Part shown: in pieces, positions 1-5,485 of the stretch
Layout of the letters: every line of letters begins with the position of its first letter
How positions within the stretch are numbered: the first letter of the stretch is position 1
Source of the DNA: OMOG01 sp041485845
GTDB lineage: Bacteria; Acidobacteriota; Terriglobia; Bryobacterales; Bryobacteraceae
DNA length: 9,043 bases
Assembly: GCA_041485845.1 (NCBI GenBank)
Contig: JBGPKH010000354.1
Location: 1-9,043, forward strand
Direction: 5' to 3'
The notes under the pieces: model-generated
What the model was told of the DNA's origin: nothing
What the model saw: the letters and a program-made list of their open reading frames with translations, nothing else
Databases searched by the model: none
Translations under genes and position numbers: made by a program

Positions 1-1003
1 GTCTCTCCGCGCCGGCAGAGGCGGCGTGCAGGCGTTCGTCGAACTTGCCGAAAATCATCTTGCCCGCGGTGGTTTGCAGGACGCTGGTGACCGAGATGTC
101 GATGGTCTTGGAAATCATCCTCTTGGCGTTGTCCACCACCACCATGGTGCCGTCGTCCAGGTAGGCGACGCCCTGGTTGTACTCCTTGCCTTCCTTGAGA
201 ATGAAGACGCGCATGGTCTCCCCCGGCAGCACGATGGGCTTGAGCGAGTTCGCCAGCTCGTTGATGTTCAGCACTTCGACGCCGTGGAGTTGGGCGACCT
301 TGTTCAGGTTGAAATCGTTGGTGATGACTTTGCAGTCGTAAACTTTGGCCAGCTCGATGAGCTTCATGTCCACGTCGCGGACGTGGGGGAAATCTTCTTC
401 CACGATCTGCACGTTGAGGTGGGCCATTTTCTGAATGCGCTGGAGGATATCGAGGCCGCGCCGGCCGCGGTTGCGCTTCATGGAATCGGCCGAATCCGCC
501 ACCAGTTGCAGCTCGCGCAGCACGAACTGGGGGATCACCAGGACGCCGTCCAGGAACCCGGTCTCGGCGATATCGGCGATGCGGCCGTCGATAATCACGC
601 TGGTATCCAGGATCTTGAAAGTCTTTTTCGAGGACTTTTCGCCGCCGAAGACGCCGCCGAGGGCCGCCAGGTTCAGCATGTCGCCCTTCTTGGCGCCGAC
701 GATCATGCCGCAGTAGGTCATCCACAGGAGAATGCAAACCTGGAGAAACGGCTGGTGGGTCGCCGGACCCAGCACCAGGGACATCAGAAAGGCGCCGAAC
801 ATGCCCAGCACGGAGCCGAACGCTGCGCCGATCAACCGCTTCAGGCTGACCTGCTCGAGGCGGATTTCAAACAAGATGATGGCGCCGCCGAGAACCAGTC
901 CGCCGATCCCTGTCAGGACCGGCGATTGGAACGGATCGAGGTAGTAAGCGGAAGCCGCAAGTACCAGAATGAAGATTGCACGAACAATGATAAGGTCGAG
1001 CAT
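1..1003 (-). CDS. YacL-like membrane PIN-TRAM domain protein (3' end cut by window edge)
   Basis: Reading the minus strand from the ATG at 1003-1001 gives 334 codons without a stop, running off the left edge. About residues 3-102 form four hydrophobic segments. A PIN nuclease domain follows (about 129-245): LDTSVIIDG with Asp133, LREL with Glu164, DVDMKLIELA with Asp212 and VITNDFN with Asp230, which match the usual acidic metal-binding set. About 257-318 read as a TRAM RNA-binding domain (LPGETMRVFILKEGKEYNQG, then a conserved glycine-rich stretch). This order is that of the YacL family (Bacillus YacL is about 366 aa), so few residues should be missing. The family is predicted to be a membrane-anchored RNase or RNA-binding protein; its substrate is poorly defined. 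The start is supported by GAGGGGG about 7 nt upstream of the ATG. It reads away from the amine oxidase gene with its own promoter. The family call is firm; the function is not. Confidence 0.9.
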   Translation of the reverse strand, partial: MLDLIIVRAIFILVLAASAYYLDPFQSPVLTGIGGLVLGGAIILFEIRLEQVSLKRLIGAAFGSVLGMFGAFLMSLVLGPATHQPFLQVCILLWMTYCGMIVGAKKGDMLNLAALGGVFGGEKSSKKTFKILDTSVIIDGRIADIAETGFLDGVLVIPQFVLRELQLVADSADSMKRNRGRRGLDILQRIQKMAHLNVQIVEEDFPHVRDVDMKLIELAKVYDCKVITNDFNLNKVAQLHGVEVLNINELANSLKPIVLPGETMRVFILKEGKEYNQGVAYLDDGTMVVVDNAKRMISKTIDISVTSVLQTTAGKMIFGKFDERLHAASAGAER

Positions 1004-1091
1004 GCGAACACCCCCTCAGGGTGAGGATTGGTCTGGAATACGAACCCATAAATGCATAACCGGCTCTAACGTGGAGTCACGTCGCGCCAAG

Positions 1092-1100
1092 AGTATACCA
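1092..1100 (-). promoter_or_regulatory. Extended -10 promoter element for the PIN-TRAM gene
   Basis: On the minus strand this reads TGGTATACT, an extended -10 (TGnTATACT) one base from the sigma-70 TATAAT consensus. It lies about 90 nt upstream of the ATG at 1003, leaving a leader of about 80 nt. I see no good -35 at 16-18 bp spacing, which extended -10 promoters tolerate. It falls between the inverted-repeat element and the gene, where a promoter is expected. Assigned from sequence similarity only. Confidence 0.5.
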
Positions 1101-1133
1101 CCTCTGCGGTCCGGAATCTCGAAACGATTAGGG

Positions 1134-1166
1134 GGCGCAGTGCGCCGCCCGCATTAACGGGCGCCG
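1134..1166. other. Two short perfect hairpins between the amine oxidase and PIN-TRAM genes
   Basis: GGCGCA-G-TGCGCC (1134-1146) is a perfect 6-bp inverted repeat around a single base. Immediately after it, CGCCCG-CATTAA-CGGGCG is a 6-bp GC stem with a 6-nt loop that extends by about three pairs beyond one mismatch. Neither is followed by a T-run on either strand, so they do not qualify as canonical intrinsic terminators. Their position downstream of the amine oxidase gene and upstream of the yacL-type promoter would suit a transcription boundary. Confidence 0.35.
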
Positions 1167-1181
1167 CGTGTGGAAGTCAGG

Positions 1182-1384
1182 CTAAGGGCTCGTCATGAAA
1201 CAACCTTCTCATCGCTCCCTTTGGTCGCGGCTCGGTAACTTACCTCCTGCCGATCCGCGACCGAAGGGCGGACCGTGCTCCGGCGCCGGGTGCGGCATAC
1301 ACGTCGGTAACTTACCTCCTGCCGAGCCGCGGCCGAAGGGAGCGGTCCCGCAATTGGCAACGTTGTTTCGTGACAAGGTCTAAG
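1182..1384. repeat. Nested inverted-repeat element, possible MITE- or REP-like repeat
   Basis: Outer arms 1192-1207 and 1359-1374 are inverted repeats (14 of 16). A second pair, 1213-1235 and 1322-1344, is complementary at 21 of 23 positions. Between them a 36-bp unit beginning CGGTAACTTACCTCCTGCC occurs twice in direct orientation, at 1233-1268 and 1305-1340 (34 of 36 identical). The left inner arm can also fold onto the first copy (1250-1272, 18 of 23) around a 14-nt loop. The pentamer CTAAG occurs at 1182-1186 and 1380-1384, each five bases outside the outer arms, as a target-site duplication might. No transposase is present, so any movement would be non-autonomous. The right end lies only 8 bp from the amine oxidase stop codon, so the structure may also end or stabilise that transcript. 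A 62-codon plus-strand frame through it is made of the repeats and is probably not a gene. Confidence 0.65.
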
Positions 1385-1391
1385 CGTTCGG

Positions 1392-2888
1392 CTAGCGGGC
1401 AGACCTGTTCGGGGTCGCCGCTGCGGAGCTCGGTTTGACGGCGCTGGCAGTCGAGAGCGGGCCAGACAGGTTGGCCGTCTGTCCCGGCAGGTTCATCCCA
1501 AAGACCGTGTTGAGCGTATTGATGGACGACTTGTACGCCCCATCCGTCCAGCCCGACCTCTGCGGGTTGTAAGATTCACCCACTAGCGAAACCGCTTCAC
1601 CGGGGATCGGCTGGATGGCCCAACTGGCGATTTGCATGGTCGAAAACGGCGACCCGGCTCGCACGAAGTGCCATCCGCCGGGCCAGATCTGCACGTGGGT
1701 CTTGAGCGGATTGGGGATGCTGACACCGGGGAACAGGTAGTCGAGGCTGCGCTTGATCTCCGCTTCCACCGCTGGAATCCCACGTTGAGCCGTCTGCTCC
1801 CAAAAATTCACGCACTGAAGATCGTCGTCGTAGACCGAGCGGGTGACCTTCTGATCGGCGGCGTAAGGATTGATGGGAATCTCGATGGCATTCAGGCAAT
1901 ACTCCGTGGTCCAAGCCCGGCGTACGTCTTTGCCCGGCACGGCGCCGATCCACCAGGCTTGCGGCCACCACTGCGTGATGGTCGCGACCTTGATGCCGGT
2001 CAGATCCTGAAACTGCGGCAGGGCCTGAATCTGCTGTGCGATAGCGCCCTTGACGAACTTGAAGCCCTCGGAATCGACGGCGATCACCAACCGAGGGGCG
2101 TGGACGATATAGCCCGGGGTGGTCAGAACGTACTGACCGCCGGCCTTCGAAATGTCCGACACCGGCTGCGACAGGAAGATGCGCACGCCACTCGATCGCG
2201 TCCTCTGGTCCATACCCCGGATGAACGCGGACATGCCGCCCACGGGATAGCTGGGAGTGCAGCACACGTCCCAATCTTCGTCCAGGAACTGAAGGTACGC
2301 CTTGGCGCTCAGCGGGTACGTGAAGTCGCCGCGGAAGCGGAAGACGTCGGTCAGAAAGTGATACTGCTCCTCGCCGGCCACTCTGCGCACGTAGGAACGG
2401 AAATCGGGGTAGTTATCTACGTTGGCGCGCTCCGGTCCGAAGCGCAGCTTGTCGTAGAGAGTGGTTTCGGAATCGGAATCCGCCACCAGGGGGTAGGCCA
2501 GTTGATTCATGGTGTCCGAATCGTAAGTGAAGTAACCCCGGGCACTGAAGCGATCGTCGCGGTAAGGCGCCACCTCGAGCGTGATACCCAGTTCGGCGGC
2601 CAGGTTGAAAACCACAGTCTGGGTCTCCATGACGCGCAAGGCGCCAGTGCCTTAGAGAGGACCATTGGGAGTGCGCGAGACGTCATGGACCCGCCCACCC
2701 AACTGGTCTTCCTTCTCAAACAGGCACACATTCGCGTGCATGGTTGGCCCCAACCGGAAAGCCGTGTGCAATCCGCCGGCGCCTCCTCCGATAATCGCGA
2801 CCTGGCAGTCGATAGTCTGCACTGCCGGTGGCGCGGCCACCAACCAGGCAGACAGGACTGCGGCGCAGTACAAGATTCTTTTGTGCAT
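1392..2888 (-). pseudogene. Secreted FAD-dependent amine oxidase, interrupted by one in-frame stop
   Basis: From ATG 2888 the protein begins with a Sec-type signal (MHKRILYCAAVLSAWLVAAP). An FAD-binding Rossmann motif follows at about 28-66: VAIIGGGAGG, then an acidic end of strand two (LFEKE), then LGGRV. This is the N-terminal signature of flavin amine oxidases. Codon 79 (2654-2652) is TAA. The same frame then stays open for 419 codons to a TAG at 1394-1392. It carries the family's C-terminal FAD motif at about 436-454 (VGESYNPQ, GWTDGAYKS) and a Ser/Ala/Pro-rich tail. The two parts share a frame, so a single base substitution accounts for the break. The total length (about 498 codons) fits an intact family member. 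Any oxidase made would need readthrough, because internal initiation would lose the dinucleotide-binding motif. A sequencing error is possible. The substrate cannot be told. A poly-G run sits just upstream of ATG 2888, whereas a stronger Shine-Dalgarno serves an out-of-frame ATG at 2916. Confidence 0.8.
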
Positions 2889-2937
2889 TCGCCCCCCATT
2901 CAACCGGGATTTTCATTTTGACCTCCCGGCAAAAAGA

Positions 2938-2943
2938 AGTATA
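2938..2943 (-). promoter_or_regulatory. Possible -10 element (TATACT) upstream of the amine oxidase
   Basis: The minus strand reads TATACT here, 50 nt upstream of ATG 2888. It is the same hexamer as in the putative yacL promoter, but lacks the TGn extension. No recognisable -35 lies 16-18 bp further upstream. It is the best promoter candidate in the 132-bp gap between the VOC gene and the amine oxidase. Confidence 0.35.
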
Positions 2944-3020
2944 CACCAGCCCGCCTCCATGGAGCCGTTGAAACCAAGTTGAAGTTTGGGGGGTGGGGGT
3001 GGAGCGCCAAAATGGCCGGC

Positions 3021-3428
3021 TTACTTGCGCTGGCCGAGACTGAACCAGTTGCCCGAATTATCCCGGAACAGGGCCTCGATTCCGTAGAACTTCTCCTCCG
3101 GGGGGCCCATGAAGTGGACGCCGCGCGCCGACAGCTCTTCGTACGTCTTCTGAATATCGGCGGTCTCGAAAACGCCGGCGCCCAGGACGCCCTTCTCCAC
3201 CAGCTTGCGCAGCGACTCGGCGCTTTCGGCGTCCATGTGGCCGCCGGGCGCCAGTTTCATCAGGACGATCTCAAAGTCCGGCTGGCCCTTGGGGCCAACC
3301 GTGAGCCATCGATAATCGCCCATGGTCTGGTCGGTGCGGACCTCGAACTCGAGCTTGTTTACGTAGAAGTCGTACGCTGCGTCCTGGTCGATGACATAGA
3401 TGGTGGTGTGCGACAAGCGCTGAATCAT
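3021..3428 (-). CDS. VOC superfamily (glyoxalase/bleomycin-resistance fold) protein
   Basis: This 135-residue protein starts at ATG 3428 with GAGGAG 7 nt upstream and ends in TAA at 3021. It shows the paired beta-alpha-beta-beta-beta modules of the vicinal oxygen chelate fold. Module one opens with the IQRLSHTTIYVIDQDAAYDF stretch, then FYVNKLEFEV and FEIVLM. Module two runs AGVFETADIQKTYEELSARGVHF, then GIEALFRDNSGNWFSLGQR. His7 and Glu118 sit where VOC proteins commonly place metal ligands. The family includes glyoxalases, dioxygenases and resistance proteins that bind drugs, and a single small domain like this cannot be assigned a substrate from sequence. It follows the AraC-type gene by 50 bp on the same strand, so the two are probably co-transcribed. 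The family assignment is strong; glyoxalase I activity is not claimed. Confidence 0.88.
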   Translation of the reverse strand: MIQRLSHTTIYVIDQDAAYDFYVNKLEFEVRTDQTMGDYRWLTVGPKGQPDFEIVLMKLAPGGHMDAESAESLRKLVEKGVLGAGVFETADIQKTYEELSARGVHFMGPPEEKFYGIEALFRDNSGNWFSLGQRK

Positions 3429-3478
3429 GGGTTTCTCCTCTGCGACCAATATAGCGGCGTCCGCAGGCGTGTGCTTCT

Positions 3479-3907
3479 TCAATCTTGCGGTTTCAGCGCG
3501 CCCGACAGCCAGAAGCTCACGAAGCAGGATGGGACGTGGTAGATGCGCCAGCCGTGAACCGGCGCCACCCAGCGGCGGACCGTCCGCCGGTACTCGGAGG
3601 GCGGTTGTCCGACCAGCGCGGCGAACCGGGAACTGAACGTGCCCATGCTGTGGTACCCCACCGCCAGGCAAACTTCCGTTACCGGCAGGTCGCCCGCGGC
3701 CAGCAATTCCTTGGCGGTGTCCATGCGCCGCCGGGTGAGGAAGTCGTGCGGCGTTTCTCCGAACGCGCGGGCGAACATGCGCTGGAAGTGGAACGGCGAG
3801 AGGCAGGCTTCGCGCGCGGCCCGATCCAGCGTGATGCGGTCCGGGTAACTCGCCGCGAGGAAATCGCGGGCCCGGCACAGACGGCGGAAAGTGACGTCGT
3901 CGACCAT
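3479..3907 (-). CDS. Small AraC-family transcriptional regulator
   Basis: The 142-residue product is almost entirely an AraC-type DNA-binding domain. The first helix-turn-helix is at about 26-47 (ITLDRAAREACLSPFHFQRMF) and the second at about 75-100 (PVTEVCLAVGYHSMGTFSSRF), followed by the family's closing LVGQPPSEYRR. There is no room for an N-terminal ligand-binding domain, so it is close to MarA/SoxS size. A C-terminal tail with VPSCFVSFW follows the domain. ATG 3907 is chosen because GAGGGA lies directly before it, though the spacing is short. An in-frame GTG at 3928 would add seven residues but has no visible ribosome site. It lies upstream of the VOC gene on the same strand, so it probably regulates that gene, and it is divergent from the enolase-superfamily gene. 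What it senses cannot be seen. Confidence 0.88.
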   Translation of the reverse strand: MVDDVTFRRLCRARDFLAASYPDRITLDRAAREACLSPFHFQRMFARAFGETPHDFLTRRRMDTAKELLAAGDLPVTEVCLAVGYHSMGTFSSRFAALVGQPPSEYRRTVRRWVAPVHGWRIYHVPSCFVSFWLSGALKPQD

Positions 3908-4091
3908 TCCCTCAGCGCAATCTATCACAACCGCGAGGCATTCTGCATCGTCCGGAGAAACGTGATATGGTGCGGGTCAGCAGGCATGCAAGCGCAATCG
4001 GAAAGGCCGGATATTCGTGGCTGTGGAGCGCGTGCGTTTCGGCCAAGCACCAACACCACAATACCTGGGTCTTTGACCGGGAAGAGGAATC

Positions 4092-5255
4092 ATGAACAGA
4101 AGACAACTGCTCCAGTCGGCGGCTGCGTTGCCACTGGCCGGCGGCGCTTTTTCCGCGGCGGCGGCGCAACAAAAGCAACTCAAAATCACGGCGCTCGAGA
4201 CCGACCGGTTGAAGAGTCCTCCGGGCTCGCCCTATTACGACGCCATCCACGAACTGGGCGTGGACAGCGGCTCGGTGGTGCTGCGCATCCGCACGGACGC
4301 CGGCATCACCGGATGGGCGCACAGCTCCTTCGGCATGATCCCCGGCGGGCCGCAGGTGGTGCAGACCATCCTCGAGCAGGAAATCAAACCGGTGCTGATG
4401 GGCAAGGACCCGGCGTTTCCGCGCCGCATCCGCGCCGACCTGTGGAAGGCGCTGGAGTACCAGGGCGTGGGAGGCGTGGCCCAGTTTGCCATCGCCGCCG
4501 TGGATATCGCGATCTGGGACATCCTGGGTAAGCACGCGGGTCTGCCGGTGTACAAAATGCTCGGCGCGTACCGCGAGCGCATGCCGGTCTACTCGATGAC
4601 CGGCTGGTATTACGACAAGGACGACGATCTGTCGCGATACCGGCGGTCGGTCTCGGCGGCGATGGAGCAGGGGTATCATGCGGTGAAGATCAAAGTCGGC
4701 CGGTCTTCGATGGACGACGATGTGCGGCGCATTCGCGCGGCGCTCGACATCGTGGGAAAGAACCGGCGGGTGATGGTGGACGCCAACCAGGTGTTCAACC
4801 GCAACGAGGCGCTGCGCCGCGGACGGGTCTACCAGGAGATGGGTTGCTTTTGGTACGAAGAGCCTCTGCCGCCGCAGGAGATGGACGGCTATGCGGAGCT
4901 GGCGCACGCGCTCGACATCCGTATCGCCACGGGCGAGAATCTCAACACGAAGTATGCGTTCGCCGAGCTGATCGCCAAGCGCGGTGCGGACGTGGTACAG
5001 CCGGACAACCGCCGCGCCGGCGGAGTGACCGAGTGGATGGAGATCGCAGCCATCGCCGACGGCTACGGGCTCGAACTGGCGAGCCACGGCGGCGGCGCTA
5101 CCAATATGAATATGCTGCTGGCCATGCCCAACGCGATCTACATGGAGACCAGCGGCGCGCGCAAGATGGTGGATGGCGAGGTGGCGGCTCCGGAGGAACC
5201 GGGGATGTCGAGCGAGGTGCCGGCGGCGGAGATCCAGAGGAACAAGGTGGGGTAG
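4092..5255 (+). CDS. Mandelate racemase/muconate lactonizing enzyme family protein with Tat signal
   Basis: This is a 387-residue member of the enolase superfamily. The N-terminus has a twin-arginine and hydrophobic export signal (NRRQLLQSAAALPLAGGAF, alanine-rich end near 25). The capping domain covers about 29-150. The barrel holds the catalytic pattern of the mandelate racemase subgroup: KIK (Lys199, Lys201), metal ligands Asp230 (VMVDAN), Glu256 or Glu257 (YEEPL) and Glu282 (ATGEN), and the Asp305 (VQPDN) and His332 (LASHGG) dyad. All key residues are present, so an Mg2+-dependent enzyme that abstracts a proton alpha to a carboxylate is expected, as in acid-sugar dehydratases and racemases. 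The substrate cannot be assigned. AGAGGA stands about 5 nt before the ATG. Upstream, 3908-4091 is the divergent intergenic region, where I see no convincing promoter. Export is unusual for this mostly cytoplasmic family. Confidence 0.92.
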   Translation: MNRRQLLQSAAALPLAGGAFSAAAAQQKQLKITALETDRLKSPPGSPYYDAIHELGVDSGSVVLRIRTDAGITGWAHSSFGMIPGGPQVVQTILEQEIKPVLMGKDPAFPRRIRADLWKALEYQGVGGVAQFAIAAVDIAIWDILGKHAGLPVYKMLGAYRERMPVYSMTGWYYDKDDDLSRYRRSVSAAMEQGYHAVKIKVGRSSMDDDVRRIRAALDIVGKNRRVMVDANQVFNRNEALRRGRVYQEMGCFWYEEPLPPQEMDGYAELAHALDIRIATGENLNTKYAFAELIAKRGADVVQPDNRRAGGVTEWMEIAAIADGYGLELASHGGGATNMNMLLAMPNAIYMETSGARKMVDGEVAAPEEPGMSSEVPAAEIQRNKVG

Positions 5256-5282
5256 CGGCCAGGACGCCTGGACGGGTCGGCC

Positions 5283-5450
5283 GCGCGTGAAGCCCAGCGT
5301 GTGCGCCTGATCGTCGAGCCACTCGATGATGACATTGATCGCGCAGACCGGGCCGCAGCCCTCGAACGGCTCTGGGCGGGGATCCAGGGGATGAAGTTCT
5401 TCTCACGCGAACGTTTGCCCTCTCGGGACGAACTTCATGATCGCCCCTGA
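5283..5450 (+). pseudogene. Antitoxin C-terminal remnant (VapB, AF2212-like)
   Basis: The plus strand is open from just after the racemase-family stop to TGA 5448-5450. It encodes QRVRLIVEPLDDD, then RAAALERLWAGIQG, then FFSRERLPSRDELHDRP. The 'xRVRLIVE' strand, the Ala/Leu/Glu helix and the RDELHDR ending resemble AF2212-type VapB antitoxins. The N-terminal part with its start codon is absent. The frame is joined, through about ten unrelated codons, to the TAG of the preceding gene. The next frame starts inside its last codons, the usual overlap in vapBC pairs. I read this as a truncated antitoxin; the family call rests on my recognition of the motif, not on a search. Confidence 0.6.
5391..5438 (+). 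other. 9-bp perfect inverted repeat at the toxin start
   Basis: ATGAAGTTC (5391-5399) and GAACTTCAT (5430-5438) are perfectly complementary across a 30-nt spacer. The second arm reaches the first two bases of the toxin ATG. In an intact pair such a hairpin could restrict toxin translation until the antitoxin is translated through it. Both arms are coding for the antitoxin, so chance is possible. Confidence 0.3.
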
Positions 5451-5475
5451 TACCAACGTTCTCATCTCTCACCCT
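5437..5475 (+). pseudogene. PIN toxin (VapC) N-terminal remnant
   Basis: ATG 5437 opens MIAPDTNVLISHP, the standard first strand of VapC-type PIN toxins, including the first catalytic aspartate in DTNVL. It overlaps the antitoxin frame by 14 bases. After about a dozen codons, similarity to PIN proteins stops and the frame enters the antisense of the permease gene, whose stop codon is at 5486-5488. The frame stays open to 6204 but is proline/arginine-rich antisense sequence, not PIN. The toxin has therefore lost more than 90 percent of its length and cannot be active. Confidence 0.6.
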
Positions 5476-5485
5476 CGGGGCCCAC

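Noticed and set aside
26..1024. Long plus-strand frame opposite the PIN-TRAM gene
   Set aside because: It is the antisense of a well-supported PIN-TRAM gene, rich in His, Asp and Gln, with no recognisable domain.
1233..1340. Two 36-bp repeats separated by a 36-bp spacer, resembling a minimal CRISPR array
   Set aside because: There are only two copies, with two mismatches. The repeats are part of a larger inverted-repeat structure, and no cas gene is in the window.
1195..1383. 62-codon plus-strand reading frame across the repeat element
   Set aside because: Its sequence is simply the translated repeats (GNLPPAEPRPKG-like twice), it has no ribosome site, and it lies within the palindromic element.
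1632..2921. 429-codon plus-strand frame opposite the amine oxidase
   Set aside because: It is antisense to a frame carrying clear FAD motifs, and its own composition shows no family features.
2985..3002. G-rich tract (G6-T-G5-T-G2) as a G-quadruplex
   Set aside because: It lacks four separate G-runs of three or more, so it is at most a weak two-layer structure.
3485..4531. 348-codon plus-strand frame across the AraC gene into the racemase-family gene
   Set aside because: It overlaps two well-supported genes in the wrong frames and has no motifs.
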